From assembly GCA_001314905.1 (NCBI GenBank), contig LJZT01000012.1, positions 1 to 64,000 of the forward strand: a stretch of DNA of 64,000 bases, read 5' to 3'. The notes under the pieces are model-generated. The model was not told the origin of the DNA. It saw only the letters and a program-made list of their open reading frames with translations, and made no database searches. Made by a program: the position numbers and the translations under genes. This document shows, piece after piece, positions 55,965 to 64,000 of this stretch (positions are counted from its first letter, which is position 1; the number at the start of each line of letters is the position of its first letter). This stretch comes from Phormidium sp. OSCR (GTDB lineage: Bacteria; Cyanobacteriota; Cyanobacteriia; Cyanobacteriales; Geitlerinemataceae).

Positions 55965-57665
55965 TTATTTTTTGCCAATCAGCCAATAGGATTTCATCTC
56001 CCCTCGTCCTTTCAAGGCAACCATCCCTCGTTCTTGGAAATTATAGCGTTGTTTTAAGCGTTCGTAGGTTGCTTCCGTGACCTGAATTTTTCCCGGTTCC
56101 CCATGAGACTCCATGCGAGAGGCTACATTAACCGTATCTCCCCATAAATCATAAATAAACTTGTGGGTTCCGATGACTCCAGCCACCACGGTACCGCTAT
56201 TGATACCCAGACGAATGCGAAATTCCTCGGGATATTGCTGTTGCACATGGTCCACGGAGTCTAACATGGCTAAGGCCATATCGGCGATCGCCTCAGCATG
56301 ATCCGGGCGAGGAATCGGTAAACCCCCAGCCACCATGTAAGCATCGCCAATAGTTTTGATTTTTTCAAGTCCGAGTTTTTCGGCGATCGCATCAAACTCT
56401 GAGAAAATCTGATTGAGAAGATTCACCACCTCAACCGGAGTTAAGCGCAACGATAAAGGCGTAAAGCCGACGATATCCGCAAACAAAATCGTAACATCAT
56501 CAAACAACTCGGCGATCGCCCCTTCATCCACCTTCAAACGAGCGGCGATCGACTCAGGTAACACATTCAACAACAGACGTTCGACGGTTTCCCGTTCCTG
56601 GGCCAAAGCGGCGGCATTTTTCTCCAAATCCTCCAACATCCCATTAATCGAAGCCCCCAAATCACTGAGTTCATCGGTACCCGGAGTCGAGACACGCAAC
56701 GTTAAATCATTACTCTTGCCAATCTCCGACACCGACTCACTTAAACGAGCCAAACGCCGCAGCACCAAACGCTCCAGGAGAACTACCGTCAGACCCCCAA
56801 AGACACCTCCCACCAAAAGCAGAGACCCCAGTAAATAGCCTAACGCCTGCCGTCCCTCCCGATAGACATCCCGAGCCATCGTCACCTCCAGCAAAAGCGC
56901 AGGCGTACCATGAATATCGTAGATCCAGCGATATCCGGCCAGTTCCTGTGGGTTGAGCGGTTCGATCGCCGGCTGATTGGGATTATCCTGTAATTGGCTG
57001 GCCATGGCCTGTAACTGGCTGGAGTTCTCCACCGCCGAGAGACGATGAAACTGAACCTGCAACTGGACTTCTTCGGCCAATTTCTGTACCTGAGACTCAT
57101 CCCACCGTCGTAGCATAATGATTGTCCCCGGCATCGAGCCACCGCCAGCACTGGTTAAGATAGGACGAGACGACACTAGCAGCGTCTCCTCGGGTAAAAC
57201 CCAAAATCCCGCCGTTAGACTATTTGGACCCTCATGAGCCAGCAGGGGATGCTCTGGGGACAGTCGTTCTAGCCAAGAGTCCGGGGGAGGCTGTCCTGGT
57301 TCCCCAGGGGACTCAACGGGACCACCGGCTTTGACCTCCCCCTCACGGTTAATTAAAAGTAGCCCCCTCAGTTGCAAGTTTGTCAAGACTGTGTCGGTGA
57401 TGTTCTCCTGAAAAAATTGCTCATTATCCCCGGTCATGAAATCATGCATAGCATCCCAATTTGACCAGTCTGCCGTCACGAGATTGAGTTGAGCGACGTT
57501 TTGCCTTAAGGCATTGTCCACCCGTTGGATATCTCGGGTCGCATTTTTACGTTCTAACGCCCAAAAACTACGCAAGAGAAACACTGAAAGACTACCATAG
57601 AGAATGACAATCAACCCAAGGAGACTACAGCCAATTAGAATCAGGGTTTTTTGATACAGCTTCAT
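55965..57665 (-). CDS. CHASE4-HAMP class III adenylate cyclase
   Basis: A 566-residue membrane cyclase. A first membrane helix (7-32) leads to a CHASE4-like extracellular sensor (WSNWDAMHDFM near 70), a second helix lies near 270-292, a HAMP domain follows, and the class III catalytic domain occupies 385-566. The metal-binding Asp pair is in FADIVGF and KTIGDAYM, the purine-selecting Lys is in EKIKT and the Asp partner in YDLWGDTVN, which indicates adenine rather than guanine use. It would make cAMP in response to an external cue. No receptor partner is nearby. Confidence 0.9.
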   Translation of the reverse strand: MKLYQKTLILIGCSLLGLIVILYGSLSVFLLRSFWALERKNATRDIQRVDNALRQNVAQLNLVTADWSNWDAMHDFMTGDNEQFFQENITDTVLTNLQLRGLLLINREGEVKAGGPVESPGEPGQPPPDSWLERLSPEHPLLAHEGPNSLTAGFWVLPEETLLVSSRPILTSAGGGSMPGTIIMLRRWDESQVQKLAEEVQLQVQFHRLSAVENSSQLQAMASQLQDNPNQPAIEPLNPQELAGYRWIYDIHGTPALLLEVTMARDVYREGRQALGYLLGSLLLVGGVFGGLTVVLLERLVLRRLARLSESVSEIGKSNDLTLRVSTPGTDELSDLGASINGMLEDLEKNAAALAQERETVERLLLNVLPESIAARLKVDEGAIAELFDDVTILFADIVGFTPLSLRLTPVEVVNLLNQIFSEFDAIAEKLGLEKIKTIGDAYMVAGGLPIPRPDHAEAIADMALAMLDSVDHVQQQYPEEFRIRLGINSGTVVAGVIGTHKFIYDLWGDTVNVASRMESHGEPGKIQVTEATYERLKQRYNFQERGMVALKGRGEMKSYWLIGKK

Positions 57666-57744
57666 GTTTTGTTGGCGAACCGAATCACCCAGTTCAGGCT
57701 TTAACAGGAATTTTAAGACTCAACAGCTTAGCTTAATTGTTTGT

Positions 57745-57870
57745 TGGTCCTATTAACGGAGTCTTCAGGATTGGCGGTGGTTAGTAGGGGCAATCCCTTG
57801 TGGTTGCCCAGCCCAGATTTTGTATACATGGCAATAAATTGCACCAGATTTCCTGAAGACCCTATTAACA
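57745..57870. repeat. Nested palindromic element
   Basis: GTCTTCAGGA (57761-57770) and TCCTGAAGAC (57851-57860) are perfect inverted arms enclosing a second hairpin, GGGCAA (57788-57793) with TTGCCC (57804-57809). CCTATTAAC flanks both ends as a direct repeat (57749 and 57861). It lies between the ppx gene and the cyclase gene. Form and flanks suggest a small non-autonomous mobile element (MITE-like) with target duplication. Confidence 0.6.
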
Positions 57871-57884
57871 TCAATTGATGAGGG

Positions 57885-59534
57885 TTAGCTCGCCAATAAC
57901 ACCAATAACTCAACCCCAAATTCATTCTCAAACAGCTCTTTTTTATAATTAATACTCCAACGTTCCAAATCACAAGAATCGCCAGCCGATTTGGGATAGA
58001 GTAACAAATTCATCTGTTTAGAGTCCGGGCGATAGTCACAACGGACTTTCTGAATCGCGCCGAGTTGGCGGCGATCGAGGGCGATCGCCAACCGCATCAA
58101 ACCACTCAATTGGCGAACCAGGAGGCGATCGCTACTCGATAAGTTTGCATAAGGCTCATGCTTTTTCTTCGGGGGACTCTTGCGGTGATAGCGTGCCAAA
58201 TTAGCAATGATCTCAACCTCCAACTCGGTAAATCCCAGCAACTCACCATGGCGAATCAAATAATAGGAATGCTTGTGATGCGCCGAGTGACTAATATAAA
58301 GTCCACAATTGTGGAGTAACGTCGCCACCCACAATAACTCCCGTTCCGTCTCACCCCACTCATGGAGAACCCCCTGAGTTTGATCGAACAAACTTACCGC
58401 AAACTCAGCCGTGCGTTCAGCATAAGGCAAATCCACATGATACTTTTTAGCAATCTTGCGAGTACTGCGTTCACGAACCGAACTTTGATAACAGAGTTTA
58501 TCCTCAATCAAGCCCCGATTGAGCATCCAATCGACGATCATGCCCTCTCGTAAAGCCCGCTCACAAATAATCAATTCATCCACGCCCAACAAAGACATCG
58601 CCTCATGGAGAATCACCGCCCCCGCCACAATAATCTCAGCCCGACGTTCCACCATTCCCGGAATATCGAGTCGTTCCTCATAACTACTCTTGCGGAGTTT
58701 TTTGAGTAGTTTATGGAGATGCTTAAAACTAAGAACATAACCATTGAGGGGACTCGGAACCCCACCGAGATTGTCGATCGCATCCATCGTCGCCAACGCC
58801 TCAATGGTTCCCGAGGTTCCCACCATACGTAACGTTTCCCCCGGTTGAACCTTAGCCAACACCTCCTCAACCGGACGTTCAAGCATTCCCTGCACATAGG
58901 CTTCGAGGGCAGTATAATCCTTATCCTCAATGGGATCACTATGGACATACTGGCCCGACAGACGCACCGCCCCCACCTTGGTACTACTGAGACTGCGCGG
59001 TTCCTGGCCATCGCCGAGAATCAACTCCGTCGAACCGCCGCCAATATCAATCACCACATGAGGCTGACGGGCTAACTCCATCCCCGACAACACCCCCAGA
59101 TAAATCCGTCGCGCCTCTTCAGGCCCCGAAATGAGATGAATCGACAAATTTAACTCATCTCGCACCCGTTGGATAAATTCCTGGCCATTGGGGGCTTCCC
59201 GCGTCGCACTGGTGGCTACGGCGACAATCTCATCAGCCGCGAGACTATGGGCAATTTTTTGGTAGCGTCGTAGCGTCTCGACTGAACGCTCAATAATTTC
59301 AGGTTTAAGATTTCCCGTTTCGAGATCACAGTCCCCCAAACGGACAGTTTCCTTTTCTCGCGTAATAATGGTGAAAGCAGGGAGTTCCGGCTGAATCTGA
59401 ACCACAACCATGTGAATGGAGTTGGTCCCAATATCAATGGCCGCCAAAACATAGTTAGAACGGACCGAAACCCCCGCAGGGCGAGCCTGCATCCGAATAG
59501 CATTGCTCGGCGGTGTGGTGTCTGTCATGACCAA
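57885..59534 (-). CDS. ppx: Exopolyphosphatase/GppA-type phosphatase
   Basis: A 549-residue protein of the Ppx-GppA family. The ATPase-fold motifs DIGTNSIHMVV near 33 and DIGGGSTELILG near 163 are intact, followed by a helical HD-like domain (HNCGLYISHSAHHKHSYYLI near 410). The members hydrolyse polyphosphate or pppGpp; both activities bear on nutrient stress, and sequence alone does not separate them. The N-terminus has about 25 extra residues before the first strand. Gene stands alone, its start facing the unknown gene at 59804. Confidence 0.9.
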   Translation of the reverse strand: MVMTDTTPPSNAIRMQARPAGVSVRSNYVLAAIDIGTNSIHMVVVQIQPELPAFTIITREKETVRLGDCDLETGNLKPEIIERSVETLRRYQKIAHSLAADEIVAVATSATREAPNGQEFIQRVRDELNLSIHLISGPEEARRIYLGVLSGMELARQPHVVIDIGGGSTELILGDGQEPRSLSSTKVGAVRLSGQYVHSDPIEDKDYTALEAYVQGMLERPVEEVLAKVQPGETLRMVGTSGTIEALATMDAIDNLGGVPSPLNGYVLSFKHLHKLLKKLRKSSYEERLDIPGMVERRAEIIVAGAVILHEAMSLLGVDELIICERALREGMIVDWMLNRGLIEDKLCYQSSVRERSTRKIAKKYHVDLPYAERTAEFAVSLFDQTQGVLHEWGETERELLWVATLLHNCGLYISHSAHHKHSYYLIRHGELLGFTELEVEIIANLARYHRKSPPKKKHEPYANLSSSDRLLVRQLSGLMRLAIALDRRQLGAIQKVRCDYRPDSKQMNLLLYPKSAGDSCDLERWSINYKKELFENEFGVELLVLLAS

Positions 59535-59699
59535 ATCCTCAAAACTAGGACGTTGTTCCTCAGTATCCGCGAGAACACGTCCGACAACAAATAGGTTGAT
59601 TTTATCGTGGCTGGGGGGAGTCCCCCGTCTTGACGGCTCGAAAACTTAGGAGTACAAACAGTGCAACTTGTCTTGATGATATCTCGTCTTGTGCCATCA

Positions 59700-59775
59700 G
59701 TCTGTGGGCGAGTCTGTGGGCGAGTCTATGGGCGAGTCTACGATTATGTCCCTTGCCTGTATGTCCCTTGCCTGT
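59700..59775. repeat. Two tandem repeats upstream of an unknown gene
   Basis: Three 12-bp units GTCTGTGGGCGA (59700-59735, last one with one change) are followed by two 15-bp units ATGTCCCTTGCCTGT (59746-59775). They lie within 30-105 bases before the GTG start at 59804, the position of promoter and leader. A longer frame through the repeat would add a low-complexity peptide (ASLWASLWASL) and is not believed. Confidence 0.75.
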
Positions 59776-59803
59776 GCGCCCGGTGCATCTTAAGAGCGTA
59801 AAC

Positions 59804-61039
59804 GTGTTTGATAGCGACGAACTGACGGTGACTCGAATCCAAGGCCCCGACGATCTCTTTGACGTGCGGGGACAGTTGTTGCGTAAAACCAATCCCCTAC
59901 GCAGCAAAATTCTGATTTTTTCGACGATTTATCGCCAGTTCGATTTTAGCGATCGCGACTGGATGGCCCTGAAAGCCCAGGAACTCGACGAACTGCTACG
60001 CAATCTCTTCGAGGCCTGTCCAACGTTAGACGAACTCGATAGTCGTCTCCATCGCACCGCCCGCAATCTCGATGGAGTTGATGAGAATCTCAACGCCGCC
60101 GATTTACTGGTTCGTTGTTTGACGCGCTTTTATGTTGAAGCGGTGGGCGATCGCTCGCAGGAAAGTTCACAGGAAAGTTCGCAAGAAAGTTCTCAGAATC
60201 TCGTCGCCGAGTTTGAGTCGTCCCCAGAGGAGGTCGGCTTTGGCCATCATATTACCGATAGTCCTGCCTTACAGATGGACTCTCAACGAGGCTCAGAGCC
60301 AGGCGTAGAGGACGATGAGAGCGAGAATAGCCTCTTTTTTGACATGACCTTCAATAGAGCGGCTAACCAGCCTGTATTGCCCGCTGAGGAGCCAGCACCC
60401 GTTTTACCCGCCGTCGCCAATCCAGCCAACTCGCCGGCCACGAGTTCACCGCGTTTATCCGATCGCCTGCTGCAACATCTAGCCACCACCGATGAAGTCC
60501 AGGATCTGATTCGGCGATCGAGTAAAGATCTCACCGAGGCGATCGCCCAGAGCATTACTGACTTAGAGATGAACCTCGAAGCCACCTGCGCTCACATCTC
60601 CCCTGAGGAACAACTACGCATCAAACATGAAGCCGTCAGCAGCCTCCTCAACGACGTACGCTTAAACCTCAATCGCATTGGCGGCGTTCTCGAACATCCC
60701 GTTCTCCCCAGTCCCCCCAGCCAGTCAACCGCGCCAGCCAACACCGAGTTACAGCACCAGGCCAGCCAAGGAACCCCCCGCGCGATCGCCCGTTGGCTGA
60801 TTCAGCGTCATCGCGCCTTAGGGATTAACCTGCTCGCCACCCAAAAAGGCCGCTGTCTCCATGTTGTCCTCGACTTAGCCTCCCTCAATCCCAGCACTGA
60901 CCACGATCCCCATCGCCTCGGCACTCAGATGTACGAGAGTATCCTAGAATTGAAGCTAAGCAGTGCCGATCGCCTGAAAGTCCATGGCCGGGAGCCGGGA
61001 CAGAAACGTCCGAGTTGGACGCGATCGTTTTTACTGTAA
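59804..61039 (+). CDS. Unknown cyanobacterial protein
   Basis: A 411-residue protein starting at GTG 59804. The N-terminal 110 residues look folded (DELTVTRIQGPDDLFDVRGQLLRKTNPLRSKILIF is broken here by me into its core, TVTRIQGPDDLFDV), the middle 115-215 is acidic and Ser-rich with three QESS units from a 36-bp tandem repeat, and the C-terminal 190 residues are helical and basic. No family known to me. The longer frame begins at 59630 in repetitive DNA. It precedes the pentapeptide gene by 33 bases on the same strand. Confidence 0.6.
   Translation: MFDSDELTVTRIQGPDDLFDVRGQLLRKTNPLRSKILIFSTIYRQFDFSDRDWMALKAQELDELLRNLFEACPTLDELDSRLHRTARNLDGVDENLNAADLLVRCLTRFYVEAVGDRSQESSQESSQESSQNLVAEFESSPEEVGFGHHITDSPALQMDSQRGSEPGVEDDESENSLFFDMTFNRAANQPVLPAEEPAPVLPAVANPANSPATSSPRLSDRLLQHLATTDEVQDLIRRSSKDLTEAIAQSITDLEMNLEATCAHISPEEQLRIKHEAVSSLLNDVRLNLNRIGGVLEHPVLPSPPSQSTAPANTELQHQASQGTPRAIARWLIQRHRALGINLLATQKGRCLHVVLDLASLNPSTDHDPHRLGTQMYESILELKLSSADRLKVHGREPGQKRPSWTRSFLL
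60158..60193. repeat. 12-bp in-frame repeat, 3 copies (QESS)
   Basis: CAGGAAAGTTCA, CAGGAAAGTTCG and CAAGAAAGTTCT follow each other in frame, adding QESS three times to the acidic middle of the unknown protein. Copy-number change would keep the frame. Confidence 0.9.
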
Positions 61040-61072
61040 GCTCATGATTGGATGACACTGGGCCAAACCCCT

Positions 61073-61996
61073 ATGGACGCTCGGGAAGTTTTAGAACGTT
61101 ACATTTCCGGAGATGTAGATTTTAAGAGCGTCACCCTCTGTAACGCCAAATTATCCGGTGCAGAACTGATCGGGATTCGACTGAGTGGGGCCAATCTTCA
61201 AGGGGCTGACTTACTCTTCGCCTATCTTACCCGCAGTCAACTCGATGGGGCTGATCTGCGCAAAAGCAAACTCGGCGGCGCCAATCTCAAACAAGCGAAT
61301 TTACAAAATACCCATCTGCGAGATGCAGATTTACATGGAGCCATTTTACAACGGGCCGATTTACGCGGCGCGGATTTAAGTCTGGCCACCCTAATTGACG
61401 CCAACTTAATGGGGGCAGATTTACGCAGTTGCAACCTCAGTGGTGCCGATTTACGGGGCGCCTCGTTGCGGGGGGCCAATTTACGCTATGAACGCCGGAT
61501 TTATAACCCCGTCAACTTACGAGGGGCGAATTTATCCTATTGTGATTTACGGGATATTGATTTAAGTTATGCCGATTTAACTCGTGCTAACTTAACCGGA
61601 GCGAACTTAACTCAAACCCATCTTCGGGGAACCATTTTCACCCAAGCCAAACTCAAATGGGCCAGTCTGCGACGTGCCACCATGATTGATGCCGATTTGA
61701 CGGAGGCTGACGTTCGCGGTGCTGATCTATCTGATGCGATTATTGCCAGTGCTAGGATGCGAGACGTGCGCCTACAAAAAGCGACTCTTTATATGACCAA
61801 TTTGGCGCGTTCCAATATGACTCGCGCCGATTTGCGAGGAGCTAATTTACGAGAAGCCAATCTCTTAGAAACCAATTTAACGAAAGCCGATTTAACGGAT
61901 GCTGATTTAACAAATGCCAATTTATTCGACGCTGATTTGACCTTAACTCGCACCAAAGGCGCGAATTTTACAGGAGTTAAAATCAACGACGATTAG
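61073..61996 (+). CDS. Pentapeptide-repeat protein
   Basis: A 307-residue protein made almost wholly of A(D/N)Lxx pentapeptides from residue 20 onward, forming a right-handed quadrilateral beta-helix. A short break near residue 140 (RYERRIYNPV) divides it into two blades. Members of this class include gyrase-protecting mimics of DNA, but most cyanobacterial ones have no known function. The ATG at 61073 matches the usual start (MDAREVLERY); ATG 61052 is possible. It follows the unknown gene at 59804. Confidence 0.92.
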   Translation: MDAREVLERYISGDVDFKSVTLCNAKLSGAELIGIRLSGANLQGADLLFAYLTRSQLDGADLRKSKLGGANLKQANLQNTHLRDADLHGAILQRADLRGADLSLATLIDANLMGADLRSCNLSGADLRGASLRGANLRYERRIYNPVNLRGANLSYCDLRDIDLSYADLTRANLTGANLTQTHLRGTIFTQAKLKWASLRRATMIDADLTEADVRGADLSDAIIASARMRDVRLQKATLYMTNLARSNMTRADLRGANLREANLLETNLTKADLTDADLTNANLFDADLTLTRTKGANFTGVKINDD

Positions 61997-62067
61997 AATT
62001 ATTTTGGCTGCATCTCAATTCAGAAAATGTTGAACCCACCCCGCGCTAACGCGCACCCCTCCCAGGA

Positions 62068-62226
62068 GGGGAAATACCTGAAAAATCCCCTCTTGGGAGG
62101 GGTAGGGGTGGGTCATCTAAGGGGAAATACCTGAAAAATCCCCTCTTGGGAGGGGTAGGGGTGGGTCATCTAAGGGGAAATACCTGAAAAATCCCCTCCT
62201 GGGAGGGGTAGGGGTGGGTCATCTAA
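62068..62226. repeat. Three tandem 53-bp repeats with a palindromic core
   Basis: Three exact-length 53-bp units start at 62068, 62121 and 62174. Each holds the near-palindrome CCCCTC(T/C)TGGGAGGGG. Copies 1 and 2 have T, copy 3 has C as does the single copy at 21035-21066. Just before, GCGCACCCCTCCCAGGAGGGG gives another inverted half. The array fills the gap between the pentapeptide gene and the peroxiredoxin-like gene. Confidence 0.95.
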
Positions 62227-62270
62227 AGCGATCACAAAAGTGAGATGCATCCGCTTGGAAGTTGTACAGA

Positions 62271-62807
62271 TTAGCCCATACCCCGGGTGGGATAATTCTT
62301 CTCAAGAATAAACCCTAAACTTCCCTGAAGTTCCTTCAAATTAGGACGACCAAAGGGAGCATTATTAATTGCCGCATAATACAGCGTTCCATCAGGGCGA
62401 ACCAAAAACAACCCCGGTTCAGCAAAGCGTTCCGGTTCATAATCAAACGCCTGATCCGACACATAGAGTCCCCAATCTCGCATCGACTCGACCGATTGAC
62501 CATAGCCAACCGTTAAGGTCTTTAACCCCCAATCTGCCTTGGCTTGGCGGGCTTTCTCCTGGGTATCTCCACTGACGGCGATCGCCCCAATTCCCATGGC
62601 CGCAAACTTGTCCAAAAGTGCCTCTAAATCCGTCAAATAGGCTTGACAAATGGGACAATGTAGCCCCCGATAAAACACAATCATCGTAAAGTTTTGCGGC
62701 TGTTGGTCTTGCAACCGCCAGGTCTCTCCTCCAACCGTAGGAACCGTTAACTCAGGAGTGGACACCCCCGGCATTAGCTTCGGAGACGGATGATAGGTTA
62801 CGCTCAT
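62271..62807 (-). CDS. Peroxiredoxin-like AhpC/TSA protein
   Basis: A 178-residue thioredoxin-fold protein with a Trx-like CxxC: FYRGLHCPICQAYLTDL near residue 48-60. The peroxidatic context differs from classical peroxiredoxins (TxxC replaced by HCPIC), as in the AhpC/TSA group of unclear substrate. The rest, AVSGDTQEKARQAKADWGL and DGTLYYAAINNAPFGRP, is typical. The ATG at 62807 is chosen over the 62900 frame, which would overlap the ubiA leader. It diverges from ubiA. Confidence 0.87.
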   Translation of the reverse strand: MSVTYHPSPKLMPGVSTPELTVPTVGGETWRLQDQQPQNFTMIVFYRGLHCPICQAYLTDLEALLDKFAAMGIGAIAVSGDTQEKARQAKADWGLKTLTVGYGQSVESMRDWGLYVSDQAFDYEPERFAEPGLFLVRPDGTLYYAAINNAPFGRPNLKELQGSLGFILEKNYPTRGMG

Positions 62808-62892
62808 GAAATGTATCTCTTTAACGGCAAGATGGTCTGTCATAGATACGTCAAGCCCCGAGATTTGGATGTCTTCACCCCCTCCGCCGACT

Positions 62893-63762
62893 ATGCTCAC
62901 TCAACCCTCAGAACCCACCTGGAAAACCGTTATTCGCCTCCTACGTTGGCATAAACCCGCCGGCCGGTTAATTCTCATGATTCCCGCCCTCTGGGCCGTC
63001 GTCCTCGCCGCCCAAGGGACCCCACCCCTGCCCCTAATTGGAATCATTATCCTAGGAACCCTAGCCACCAGTGCCGCCGGTTGTGTCGCCAATGACCTCT
63101 GGGATCGCAACATCGATAATCAAGTCGAACGCACCCAATCCCGTCCCCTAGCCTCCCGGGCCTTGTCCATTAAAACCGGAATTGTCGTGGGGTTGGTATC
63201 CCTCCTCTGTGCGGCGGGCCTGGCCTCCTATCTCAACCGCTTCTCCTTTGCCCTCTGCGTGGCAGCCGTTCCCGTGATTTTGCTCTATCCCGCCGCGAAA
63301 CGGGTGTTTCCAGTCCCCCAATTAGTTCTATCCCTGGCTTGGGGATTTGCAGTGTTGATTAGTTGGAGTGCTGTAGAGGGAGGATTAACCGCCTCAACCT
63401 GGTGGTTATGGGGGGCGACGGTATGGTGGACTTTGGGCTTTGACACCATTTACGCCCTCTCCGATCGCGAGGATGACCTGAAAATCGGCATTAACTCCAG
63501 TGCGATTTTCTTTGGAGAGGCAGTTGTGGGGGCGATCGCCCTCTGTTTTATAGCCACAGTGGTCTGTTTGGGGGTTGTGGGCATTCAACTAGGCTTAGGG
63601 AGCGAATTTTGGCTGGCTTTAGTGGTAGCCACGGGGGGCTGGACTTGGCAAGTGGCCCGACTTCAGGAAGAAACTTTACCCCGTCCGGCCTTTGGCGATT
63701 TGTTTGCGCAAAATGTTTGGCTGGGGTTTGGGGTGTTACTGGGGATGCTGTTGGGACTGTAG
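62893..63762 (+). CDS. ubiA: 4-hydroxybenzoate polyprenyltransferase family protein
   Basis: A 289-residue membrane prenyltransferase with about eight helices. The two Asp-rich motifs that bind the prenyl diphosphate through Mg are NDLWDRNID near 65 and DREDDLKIG near 195. In cyanobacteria such enzymes act in plastoquinone synthesis, prenylating a 4-hydroxybenzoate head group. ATG 62893 gives the usual N-terminus before WKTVIRLLRWHKP; 62869 and 62806 are alternatives. It faces the peroxiredoxin-like gene. Confidence 0.93.
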   Translation: MLTQPSEPTWKTVIRLLRWHKPAGRLILMIPALWAVVLAAQGTPPLPLIGIIILGTLATSAAGCVANDLWDRNIDNQVERTQSRPLASRALSIKTGIVVGLVSLLCAAGLASYLNRFSFALCVAAVPVILLYPAAKRVFPVPQLVLSLAWGFAVLISWSAVEGGLTASTWWLWGATVWWTLGFDTIYALSDREDDLKIGINSSAIFFGEAVVGAIALCFIATVVCLGVVGIQLGLGSEFWLALVVATGGWTWQVARLQEETLPRPAFGDLFAQNVWLGFGVLLGMLLGL

Positions 63763-63830
63763 GGGATGATTTGCTGGCAACGTCTCTCTTACACTAATGG
63801 GGACAGCAGCTTGTGATCAATCTCGACGTT

Positions 63831-64000
63831 ATGAAAACCCGTCAACTCGGTAACAGTGATTTACAGGTCTCAGAAATCTGTCTGGGAACCATGACCTATG
63901 GGCAGCAAAACAGTATCGAGGAGGCCCATGCACAACTCGACTATGCGATCGCCCAAGGCGTCAACTTCATCGACACCGCCGAAATGTACCCCGTCCCCGG
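63831..64000 (+). CDS. Aldo/keto reductase, 5' part only (Tas-like)
   Basis: The first 56 codons of an NADPH-dependent aldo/keto reductase, cut by the window end. The start RQLGNSDLQVSEICLGTMTYGQQ and the catalytic-type VNFIDTAEMYP are characteristic. The match is closest to the Tas group of oxidoreductases. The active-site Tyr is in AEMY; the remaining catalytic residues lie beyond the window. Confidence 0.9.
   Translation, partial: MKTRQLGNSDLQVSEICLGTMTYGQQNSIEEAHAQLDYAIAQGVNFIDTAEMYPVP

Overview
The window reads as ordinary cyanobacterial chromosome. GCGATCGC (HIP1) octamers are scattered through most genes, the core genes are of cyanobacterial type (PEP carboxylase of about 1000 residues, NblB-like HEAT protein, CIA30/Rossmann protein, DUF1574 protein, DNPR-type MurE), and heptanucleotide tandem repeats of the STRR kind occur at three places. 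A filamentous, non-heterocystous cyanobacterium (Oscillatoriales in the broad sense) is my best guess; genus cannot be set from the sequence alone. No rRNA, transposase, integrase or CRISPR array is visible. One tRNA gene (Lys-UUU) is present with a good promoter.

Layout. 1-4.2 kb: heptamer repeats, ChaN-like protein, cytochrome P450, a thioredoxin-fold [2Fe-2S] protein, CBS protein, HEAT-repeat protein. 4.3-7.9 kb: a four-gene membrane cluster (two-TM protein, tiny Gly-rich protein, membrane-bound spermidine-synthase-like enzyme, DUF4178 protein). 8.2-14.9 kb: first accessory module, two different dynamin-like GTPases separated by an unknown 218-residue protein and followed by an SMC/RecF-like ATPase. 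15-20.7 kb: uvrB, a small secreted protein, Uma2-type nuclease, glutaredoxin-like protein, murE. 21.1-25.4 kb: second accessory module on the minus strand, a dynamin-like GTPase split by an in-frame stop, a second P-loop GTPase-like protein, and a coiled-coil membrane protein. 25.6-33.4 kb: aldose epimerase-like protein, tRNA-Lys, a secreted zinc metalloprotease with a small secreted partner, and a large DUF1574 protein. 33.6-41.6 kb: ppc, M50 protease, nth, yifB/comM, TPR protein, SUI1 factor. 41.7-49.6 kb: MCP-like membrane receptor, two paralogous GT-C type membrane proteins flanking a frameshifted sulfatase, and a ferredoxin. 49.9-64 kb: queC, CIA30 protein, rpsB-tsf, folB, DUF1622, CHASE4 adenylate cyclase, ppx/gppA, pentapeptide protein, peroxiredoxin, ubiA, and the start of an aldo/keto reductase.

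The parts most worth attention are the two separate dynamin-type GTPase modules within 17 kb, each with different companions. Both look like membrane-acting conflict or stress modules, but that role is inferred. Three reading-frame lesions were found by translating beyond annotated ends: a TAA at 25257-25259 inside the dynamin gene, a one-base slip in a G8 tract (45866-45873) in the sulfatase, and a possible relic of a lost ATPase partner gene at 14886-14976. Start sites were moved from the longest frame where Shine-Dalgarno sequence or family length argued for it; each case is stated.
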